From VBAS01 sp044867875 (GTDB lineage Bacteria > Bacteroidota > Bacteroidia > Chitinophagales > Chitinophagaceae): 15,701 bases of DNA. The notes under the pieces were generated by a model that saw only the letters and a list, made by a program, of their open reading frames with translations, was not told the DNA's origin and ran no database searches. Both the position numbers and the translations under genes were made by a program. This document shows positions 7,315 to 13,136 of the stretch, piece by piece. The stretch spans positions 1-15,701 of the forward strand of contig JBIOVR010000501.1 of NCBI GenBank assembly GCA_044867875.1, written 5' to 3'. The stretch's first letter is position 1, and each line of letters begins with the position of its first letter.

Positions 7315-9162
7315 TTGCCTGACAAGATTTTACTATTACCTGATAATATTGCCAATCAAATAGCAGCCGGCGAAGTGATCCAAAGACCCGCTTCAGCTGT
7401 TAAAGAATTGTTGGAAAATGCTGTAGATGCTGGTGCAACAGAGATCAAGCTTATTATCAATGATGCCGGCAAGTCATTAGTACAGGTAATTGATAATGGT
7501 GGTGGCATGAGTGAAACTGATGCAAGAATGAGTTTTGAACGTCACGCAACTTCCAAGATCACAACAATTGATGACCTGTTTCATATAAAAACAATGGGGT
7601 TTCGTGGTGAAGCGCTGGCTTCTATTGCTGCCGTGGCACAAGTAGAGCTAAAAACAAAAAGATTGGCTGATGAAACGGGAACTTATATTGAGATCGAGAA
7701 CAGTGTTGTAAAAAAGCAAGAACCAATTGCAGTTGCTGAAGGAACCAGCATTGCAATGAAGAATTTATTTTTCAATGTCCCTGCACGCAGAAATTTTTTA
7801 AAAAGCAATAACGCCGAAATGCGGCATATTGTGGATGAGTTTACAAGAGTCGCATTGGCATTCCCACAAATATTCTTTTCTCTTACTGCAAATAATCAAC
7901 AGATCTTTCACCTCGAAGCCGGGAATTTAAAACAACGTATTCTTCAATTACTCGGAAATACTTACAACACAAAGCTTGTGAGTGTAAAGGAAGATACCGA
8001 TTACATGAATATTTATGGATTTGTGGGTAAACCTGATACGGCAAAGAAGACAAGAGGCGATCAGTATTTTTTTGTCAATAATCGTTTTATCAAAAGTGCA
8101 TATTTGAATCATGCGGTGATGAATGCTTACCAGGAAATGGTCACAAGGGATAGTTTCCCAATGTATGTGCTGTTCATTGATCTTGACCCGACACAAGTAG
8201 ATGTAAACGTGCATCCAACCAAACAGGAAATAAAATTCGAGGATGAAAAGATAATTTATGCATTTGTACAGGCCGCGGTGAAACATGCATTAGCCCAATT
8301 CAGCGTCACTCCTACTTTGGATTTTGAATTGGATGCTTCCATTCAACAATTATCATCCATTCAGCAACCATTTACCGAAGAAAAAAAATCAGCAGCAACT
8401 TCTGGTTCTATTTTTAAAGGTTTTACAGAAAAGAATAAAGCACATTTTATTGAGCCAACGAATAGAAGTGAGTTGAAGCATTGGAGAGATTTCTATGAAA
8501 GTCCAAAGTCAACAGTCGACAGTCAACAGTCGACAGTCAAAGGTGTAGAACCAGAAGAAGCATCAAGAACTTTCAACCTTCAACCTTCAACCTTCAACAC
8601 CGAGCTGTTGATCCAATTACATGGTCAGTTCATTCTTGCACAAACTCCCACAGGATTTATTCTCATCAACCAGCAAGCGGCTCATGAAAGAATAATTTAT
8701 GAACGATTGCAGGAAGCAGCAAAAGGAAAAGCCGTTGCTACACAACGCAGCATGTTTCCTGTTACTATTGAATTAGCTCCGGCTGATACTGTTTTGTTAG
8801 AAGATCTAATGAATGACCTGCAACAGTTGGGCTATCTGATCGAGCCATTTGGGAAAAACACTTTTGTTATCCAGGGAACACCGGCTGATGTAACACAGGG
8901 AAATGAAAAACAAGTGATCGATTCTTTACTGGAGCAATACAAACACTTCAGTAATGACCTTAAATTTTCAAAAAGAGAAAAACTAATTCGTTCTCTTGCC
9001 TGGCAACAATCAATTAAGGCCGGAAGACAACTTTCGGAAAAAGAGATGGAAGCTTTGGTGGAAGATTTATTCAAATGCAAACAGCCTAATTCTTCACCGG
9101 ATGGCAATCCTACTTATCTAGAGTTTAAGAAAGAACAGTTGGAGAAAATGTTTGGCGTATAA
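7315..9162 (+). CDS. mutL: DNA mismatch repair protein MutL
   Basis: MutL links MutS mismatch recognition to strand removal. It is 615 aa and starts at TTG (7315). The upstream frame has no ATG and meets a stop at 7279-7281, and the resulting N-terminus PDKILLLPDNIANQIAAGE matches the family. The GHKL ATPase domain spans residues 1 to about 335: Glu31 and Asn35 in KELLENAVDAGA, DNGGGM (60-65) and GFRGEAL (95-101). A variable linker covers about 336-432 and contains two heptanucleotide arrays in frame (residues about 398-428). The C-terminal dimerization domain spans about 433-615. There the endonuclease signatures are altered: NQQAAHERIIYE (452-463) for DQHA, AWQQSIKAG (562-570) for the ACR motif, SPDGNP (594-599) for CPHGRP, and the terminal FGV for FxR. 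It probably still works as an ATP-driven matchmaker without nicking. It is divergent from the GH3 fusion gene. Confidence 0.95.
   Translation: MPDKILLLPDNIANQIAAGEVIQRPASAVKELLENAVDAGATEIKLIINDAGKSLVQVIDNGGGMSETDARMSFERHATSKITTIDDLFHIKTMGFRGEALASIAAVAQVELKTKRLADETGTYIEIENSVVKKQEPIAVAEGTSIAMKNLFFNVPARRNFLKSNNAEMRHIVDEFTRVALAFPQIFFSLTANNQQIFHLEAGNLKQRILQLLGNTYNTKLVSVKEDTDYMNIYGFVGKPDTAKKTRGDQYFFVNNRFIKSAYLNHAVMNAYQEMVTRDSFPMYVLFIDLDPTQVDVNVHPTKQEIKFEDEKIIYAFVQAAVKHALAQFSVTPTLDFELDASIQQLSSIQQPFTEEKKSAATSGSIFKGFTEKNKAHFIEPTNRSELKHWRDFYESPKSTVDSQQSTVKGVEPEEASRTFNLQPSTFNTELLIQLHGQFILAQTPTGFILINQQAAHERIIYERLQEAAKGKAVATQRSMFPVTIELAPADTVLLEDLMNDLQQLGYLIEPFGKNTFVIQGTPADVTQGNEKQVIDSLLEQYKHFSNDLKFSKREKLIRSLAWQQSIKAGRQLSEKEMEALVEDLFKCKQPNSSPDGNPTYLEFKKEQLEKMFGV
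8506..8541 (+). repeat. AGTCRAC heptanucleotide array inside mutL
   Basis: Five tandem 7-bp units, AGTC(A/G)AC, run from 8507 to 8541 (AGTCAAC, AGTCGAC, AGTCAAC, AGTCGAC, AGTCAAA). Three units equal seven codons, so the array reads through as STVDSQQSTV in the linker between the ATPase and C-terminal domains. The same heptamer family occurs in pheS at 12184-12211. Confidence 0.85.
8572..8599 (+). repeat. TTCAACC heptanucleotide array inside mutL
   Basis: Four tandem 7-bp units are present: TTCAACC three times, then TTCAACA. They encode FNLQPSTFN at about residues 420-428. The array lies 30 bases after the AGTCRAC array, shares its 7-bp period and the TCAAC core, and falls in the same non-conserved linker. 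Confidence 0.85.
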
Positions 9163-9255
9163 GGCTTCACGCAAAGACGCTAAGATCAAAACACAAGGCG
9201 CAAAGGTTGTATAATTCTTTGCACCTTCTTTTCTTTGCGCCTTTGCGTGAAAAAA
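9163..9255. repeat. GCAAAG/CTTTGC nested inverted repeat between convergent mutL and the PBP4 gene
   Basis: The outer arms TTCACGCAAAG (9166-9176) and CTTTGCGTGAA (9241-9251) are perfect complements. The inner arms AAGGCGCAAAG (9195-9205) and CTTTGCGCCTT (9233-9243) are also perfect. An alternative inner hairpin pairs 9197-9205 with 9217-9225 with one mismatch. The element begins just after the mutL stop and reaches almost to the stop of the minus-strand gene. It is therefore well placed to act as a two-way transcription end, although it lacks a classic long T-tract on the plus strand. Direct repeats of GCAAAG-like units suggest a mobile or amplified intergenic repeat. Confidence 0.7.
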
Positions 9256-10605
9256 TCAGTACTTGTTCCTTATACCTTCAAGAAATTTTTCTACAGCTCT
9301 TCTTACTGCTGCTGATGAGGATTGGTGATTATTTACCAATGTAGAAAAAATAAGAAGTTTACCTTTTTTTGTATATAAAAAACCGCTGAAGGCAACTACA
9401 CCTGAGAGAGTTCCTGTTTTAGCAAAAATAAAATTGCTGTCAGCTTTATAATAATTACTGATCGTGCCGGTTCCGCCAGTTGGAAGTATGACTTTTATCC
9501 TTTCTATTCCAAATTCATCTTTCATTTTATTCAGAATGGCAACAAAATCCTGTGGGGTAAATAAATTATAACGACTAAGACCTGAGCCATCAACCCATCT
9601 TGGTTTTTGAGGCAGGTCTTTAAAATCCGTTTTTAATAAGGTATCAATGATTTTTTCATCGTTCATCACACCGAGTCTTTCATTGCTCACCATTAATAAA
9701 GATTGTTCAGCAAAAAAATTATCACTGCGATGCATCATGGGTTTGAGAAGAGAGTCGGTAGGTTGGGTTTAAATATAATGAGCAGAAAACTCTACCTTTT
9801 CAAACAGGTTGGTTAGTGTCTTATCATTTAATAAAATCTTTTTTCCAACTGTATCTGACAACAAGTCAATAGATGATTTTATTCCCTGAGTTACAAATGG
9901 CACATTGAGTTCTTTATATTTTTCTATGCCTTGAATTAATTCATATTCGTTCTCTCCAATTTTTCTTTTTACCTCAAAATTTTTTGCCTTTGCATCGATA
10001 TTAAAATTTACCGGCCAGTTAATTTCGGGAACTGAATAGATAACAAATGGAGTCATTCCGTTATTATTAACCTTCTCCTGGATCCATTTCAACAAATTGC
10101 CGTATATGGGCATGGGACTTCTTTCCGCCATGTAGCTCTCATTATAATCGTTCCATGACCAACCAGAACCGAGTGCTTCTGATTTCCATTTGATATCAGT
10201 AGTATAAATTTTCTTTGTTGATCTTTTTAAAAAATCAAAAGCCGGTTGAACTTTATAATCAGGATGAAGGAATGTAGGATCGCCTCCCGGTAAGATTATT
10301 AAAGCAGTATCATTTTCTATTGCCAGGAAGCATTTTAGACTATCTCCCAAATATTTCATCGCCGCATAACAAGTAGGAATTTTTGTATTACTGGCTGGTA
10401 CAAAATATTTATCGCCCTGGTAGTTGTACCAATATTTTCCCGTTGCAGGATCATAAATACTAATGCCAACATGTGCGGTAAGAAGTGATGAATCGTTAAT
10501 GACTTGTTTTGCCGATCTGGAAATTTTCTGTTGAACACTACATGATGATAAAACTAAAATTACTGATATGATATACGAAATGCGGGATATTTTAAAATTG
10601 AGCAT
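9256..10605 (-). pseudogene. dacB: PBP4-type D-alanyl-D-alanine carboxypeptidase/endopeptidase, interrupted by an in-frame TAA
   Basis: PBP4-family enzymes trim and cleave peptidoglycan peptides in the periplasm. The intact reading would be 449 codons. It starts at ATG 10605 (MLNFKISRIS) with a signal ending VLSSC, a lipobox with Cys22. An upstream ATG at 10662 would only add residues from a repeat. SxxK is ASNTK (Ser72, Lys75). The SxN motif is HRSDN (Ser294, Asn296), and KTG is FAKTGTLSG (396-398). A TAA at 9769-9771, codon 279, splits the frame after FSAHYI; the reading then continues in the same frame as TQPTDSLLKPMMHRSDN. The stop parts the Ser/Lys half (10605-9769) from the SxN/KTG half. 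The second half has its own ATG at 9736-9738 (160 aa), but neither part alone could make the active site. The cause could be a recent nonsense mutation, a sequencing error or readthrough. Both halves look well conserved, so decay is not advanced. Confidence 0.85.
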
Positions 10606-10624
10606 TTGAGTAGTGATGTTTATT

Positions 10625-10685
10625 GCTGAATAAAGATAAGGAAGTACAAGAGTGCGACGCAACAGAAGTTTAATAGTAGTACTTC
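10625..10685 (+). repeat. Dispersed repeat, copy 2 (upstream of the PBP4 gene)
   Basis: It is the clearest copy. It shares 22 exact bases with copy 1 (10642-10663 against 2001-2022). In inverted orientation it matches copy 3 at 16/17 (10639-10655) and 22/24 (10659-10682). The core is bounded by GAAGTAC (10641-10647) and its complement GTACTTC (10679-10685), so the core could fold on itself. It lies just upstream of the minus-strand PBP4 start and creates a spurious N-terminal reading extension there. Confidence 0.8.
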
Positions 10686-10702
10686 AGCTGGGAACAAAAA
10701 TA

Positions 10703-10742
10703 AATTAGCATATCAGCACATTTGCAAATTGGCACATTAATT
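10703..10742 (+). repeat. Degenerate octanucleotide array
   Basis: Five consecutive 8-bp units are related to the pattern NATNNGCA: AATTAGCA, TATCAGCA, CATTTGCA, AATTGGCA, CATTAATT. The last unit runs over the stop codon (10737-10739) of the minus-strand arginase-like gene. The period of 8 sets it apart from the 7-bp arrays elsewhere in the window. Confidence 0.65.
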
Positions 10743-11879
10743 TCTTTCCTGGGCCCTCAACCATCTCTCAGGTATCTCATTACTGCTTGCGAGTAAATAA
10801 TCTTTATAGCTGCAGGCGATAAAACGTTTATCAGGTAATTGCATCCACCAGCGGCCGGTTTTCTTACTTTGAATAAAAGTTGTATCCACTTCTGCAAATG
10901 CCATGTGGAATTCATTGAAAGATTCCCGCTCATCGATCTTTGCTTCTTTTCTTCCCCGACTGCGTCCATCAAGTAAATACCAAAGCATTTGGCTGATCTG
11001 TTTTGCGGTAAGATCATGTTGGTCCTTATCTGGATCATAACCATAAATGCCGATGGTATTCACATTCGGGCTCATGCCTGCGTAACGCATCAGCACACAA
11101 CTTTCTTCACCATTAAACCCATTGGGGGAGCCGGTAGTGTTTGCTGGCGCATACGCATACGCCAATGCAGAAATATCAAAGCTGAATAATTGTGAATTGC
11201 GGATCACCGGTTCCATTTCATCGATGTTTTCTTTTACATGCCCGACACGAAAACAATCAAAGCGCAGCTTATCCATTGTTTCCAGCATTCGCGGATGAAC
11301 AAAATAACTTTGGAAACCGATATGATTGTAATGACGAACATAATTTGGTTCACCGGTCAGTAATTCCATTAAAAAATTATCGCAGCGAAAATCAGAATCA
11401 AGATTAAGATCAATGAGTGCATCTACATTCGTCACTTCAATGATCGATTTGTTTTGTTCGTACGCATAATATTGTGCCAATGTAAGATCATGCGAGCCCC
11501 CGAGAATAATTACTGTTTTCTTTTCATTGATCAGTTCATTAACAACAGTTCTTAATGCTGCATATGTATCTGCAAGACCGGCGCCTTTGCGTAGATTTCC
11601 AAGGTCTGCTATTCTAAGATCCTGGTGCCAGAAAAATAATTGATAGAATTGCCGGCGTATGGCATCAGGGCCTGCGCTGTAAGCCAAATGATGACCATTG
11701 CCTCTTTGTTCGCCGCAGCCGATAAAGACAAGATCGGCTTCATCCATATCAGGAAAATTTTCTTCGTCATGCACTTTTATATTAAAACCGATCGTGCCTT
11801 CTTTATAACCCTGGTCAAAATTGAGTTCACTTTTACTGATCGGCGCAAGAAAATCGGCGATATTTAAAAAATCTGACAT
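10737..11879 (-). CDS. Arginase-superfamily protein (Bacteroidota 'formimidoylglutamase' group)
   Basis: Members of this superfamily (arginase, agmatinase, formimidoylglutamase) use two Mn ions to hydrolyse guanidino or formimino groups. It is 380 aa. Recognisable marks are IGCGEQRGNGHH (53-64), ILGGSHDLT (125-133), VDALIDLN (152-159), LFSFDISAL (231-239) and SPNGFNGEES (251-260). Only part of the metal set is present: His130 is kept in GGSH, but the DAHxD motif reads DALID (His replaced by Leu155) and SxDxD reads SFDIS (Asp replaced by Ser237). Two expected ligands are therefore missing, and the catalytic role is doubtful. I recall such divergence across Bacteroidota relatives annotated as arginase or formimidoylglutamase. 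No hut genes are nearby to support histidine breakdown. The gene is divergent from pheS, with 71 bases between starts. The family call is firm; the reaction is not. Confidence 0.82.
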   Translation of the reverse strand: MSDFLNIADFLAPISKSELNFDQGYKEGTIGFNIKVHDEENFPDMDEADLVFIGCGEQRGNGHHLAYSAGPDAIRRQFYQLFFWHQDLRIADLGNLRKGAGLADTYAALRTVVNELINEKKTVIILGGSHDLTLAQYYAYEQNKSIIEVTNVDALIDLNLDSDFRCDNFLMELLTGEPNYVRHYNHIGFQSYFVHPRMLETMDKLRFDCFRVGHVKENIDEMEPVIRNSQLFSFDISALAYAYAPANTTGSPNGFNGEESCVLMRYAGMSPNVNTIGIYGYDPDKDQHDLTAKQISQMLWYLLDGRSRGRKEAKIDERESFNEFHMAFAEVDTTFIQSKKTGRWWMQLPDKRFIACSYKDYLLASSNEIPERWLRAQERN

Positions 11880-11936
11880 AGATGCAAGTTAAGGGAATCG
11901 CCAAACCACTGAAACAGCTTTTATTAACAGCTTACT

Positions 11937-11944
11937 TATCTTTG
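11937..11944 (+). promoter_or_regulatory. Candidate -7 element (TATCTTTG) ahead of pheS
   Basis: This is an exact TAnnTTTG match in the 71-base divergent spacer, ending six bases before the chosen pheS ATG. No convincing -33 TTTG is present at the usual distance. If real, it would give an almost leaderless pheS transcript. It is a weak candidate. Confidence 0.25.
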
Positions 11945-11950
11945 CCGGCT

Positions 11951-12982
11951 ATGGAAGAATTGCTGAAACAAATACAGGATCACAAAACGGAGATCGAAGC
12001 TTTTACTGCGGTTGATGAAAAAGCGGCGGAAGAATTTCGCATTAAATGGCTTGGCACAAAAGGGCTGGTAAAAACTATTATGGGTGAAATGAAAAATGTG
12101 CCGAATGAAAAGAAAAAAGAATTTGGACAAATACTAAATGAGTTCAAGCAATTTGCAGAAGCAAAGTATGAGGAACTAAAGCTGTCGACGGTCAACGGTC
12201 AACAGTCCACAGCATCTAATATAGACTTAACTCTTCCTGGTGATTCAATTGCAGTTGGCACAAGGCATCCGATCAGTTTGATGACCAATCGTATCATTTC
12301 AATTTTTCAGCGACTCGGTTTTGCAGTTGCCGAAGGACCAGAGATCGAAGATGACTGGCATAATTTCACTGCCTTGAATCTTCCTGAACATCACCCTGCC
12401 CGTGATATGCAGGATACTTTTTATGTACAGCAAAATCCTGATTGGTTATTAAGAACGCATACAAGTAATATCCAGATACGGGAAATGCAGAAAGGCAAAT
12501 TACCGATTCGCATTATTTGTCCCGGTCGTGTCTATAGAAATGAAACCGTAAGTGCAAGAAGTCATTGCTTCTTCCACCAGGTGGAAGGTTTATATATTGA
12601 TGAAAATGTTTCTTTCGCCGATCTGAAACAAACGCTTTACTTTTTTGCAAAAGAAATGTATGGAAATGATGTAAAGATCCGTTTTCGCCCTTCTTATTTT
12701 CCTTTTACTGAACCAAGTGCTGAGATGGATATCAGTTGCATGTTATGCAAAGGCGCCGGTTGCAACGTATGTAAGAAAACAGGTTGGCTTGAGATACTTG
12801 GTAGCGGCATGGTGCACCCAAATGTTTTATCTAATTGTGGCATTGATCCAAATAAATACACCGGCTTTGCCTTCGGTATGGGTATAGAACGACCTGCCTT
12901 ATTGAAATACGGCATCAATGATATTCGCCTTTTCAGCGAAAATGATGTAAGATTTTTGAAACAGTTTACTTCGGCTGTATAG
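11951..12982 (+). CDS. pheS: Phenylalanine--tRNA ligase alpha subunit
   Basis: It is the catalytic alpha subunit of the (alpha-beta)2 enzyme that charges tRNA-Phe. It is 343 aa when started at ATG 11951 (MEELLKQIQDHKTEI). A longer frame from 11882 would add 23 residues that do not resemble the family and would almost reach the divergent start. Residues 1 to about 76 form the coiled-coil tRNA-binding arm. The class II catalytic domain follows: HHPARDMQDTFYV (147-159), motif 2 GRVYRNE (192-198) with HCFFHQVEG (205-213), FRPSYFPFTEPS (245-256) and motif 3 GMGIERPAL (309-317). A four-Cys knuckle (C263, C266, C271, C274) is a form I know from Bacteroidota PheS. Residues 78-87, LSTVNGQQST, come from a heptanucleotide array in the hinge between arm and core. 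pheT is not adjacent in this window. Function is likely intact. Confidence 0.95.
   Translation: MEELLKQIQDHKTEIEAFTAVDEKAAEEFRIKWLGTKGLVKTIMGEMKNVPNEKKKEFGQILNEFKQFAEAKYEELKLSTVNGQQSTASNIDLTLPGDSIAVGTRHPISLMTNRIISIFQRLGFAVAEGPEIEDDWHNFTALNLPEHHPARDMQDTFYVQQNPDWLLRTHTSNIQIREMQKGKLPIRIICPGRVYRNETVSARSHCFFHQVEGLYIDENVSFADLKQTLYFFAKEMYGNDVKIRFRPSYFPFTEPSAEMDISCMLCKGAGCNVCKKTGWLEILGSGMVHPNVLSNCGIDPNKYTGFAFGMGIERPALLKYGINDIRLFSENDVRFLKQFTSAV
12184..12211 (+). repeat. GTCRACR heptanucleotide array inside pheS
   Basis: Four tandem 7-bp units are present (GTCGACG, GTCAACG, GTCAACA, GTCCACA), of the same family as the mutL array at 8507-8541. They are in frame and encode STVNGQQST in the hinge between the PheS coiled-coil arm and the catalytic core. 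Confidence 0.8.
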
Positions 12983-12985
12983 AAT

Positions 12986-13013
12986 ATATAGTTGTGGTTT
13001 ATAGTTTTTGGTT
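12986..13013 (+). repeat. AT-rich heptanucleotide array after pheS
   Basis: Four 7-bp units are present: ATATAGT, TGTGGTT, TATAGTT and TTTGGTT. They are loosely TRTRGTT, start just after the pheS stop and end ten bases before copy 3 of the dispersed repeat. They share the 7-bp period of the arrays inside mutL and pheS but not their sequence. Confidence 0.5.
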
Positions 13014-13023
13014 ATCGGCAATT

Positions 13024-13105
13024 GTACTACTATTAAGCTTCTCTTGCACAGTTTACCCAGAGCGAAGCGAAGGGCACTCTTGTACATCCTGTATTTCTAT
13101 TCAGC
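13024..13105 (-). repeat. Dispersed repeat, copy 3, with 26-nt internal insertion
   Basis: Read on the minus strand, 13090-13074 matches copy 2 at 16 of 17 bases and 13047-13024 matches at 22 of 24. Similarity continues outward to 13105 (GCTGAATA). In place of the three bases GAC in the middle of copies 1 and 2, this copy has 26 bases (13073-13048) that include CCTTCGCTTCGCTC. The element lies in the pheS-to-dehydrogenase spacer and contributes an in-frame false extension to the dehydrogenase reading frame. Confidence 0.78.
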
Positions 13106-13136
13106 TATCTTTATCCTCATAATCATTCATAATCTC

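Noticed and set aside
8507..8599. CRISPR-like or phase-variable array in mutL
   Set aside because: The units are only 7 bp with no spacers, so it is not CRISPR. Phase variation is possible in principle, but the repeats are imperfect and the frame is kept, so I did not claim it.
9256..9738. A separate small gene for the C-terminal PBP4 piece
   Set aside because: It is in the same frame as the upstream piece, has no signal peptide or SxxK, and begins in the middle of a conserved block.
11882..11950. Upstream start for pheS adding 23 residues
   Set aside because: The added residues do not look like PheS, the frame would begin two bases from the divergent gene's start, and ATG 11951 gives the normal family N-terminus.
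13008..13136. Longer N-terminus (43 extra residues) for the 3-hydroxyacyl-CoA dehydrogenase
   Set aside because: The extension is translated repeat DNA, and the conserved Rossmann strand begins right after the ATG at 13137.
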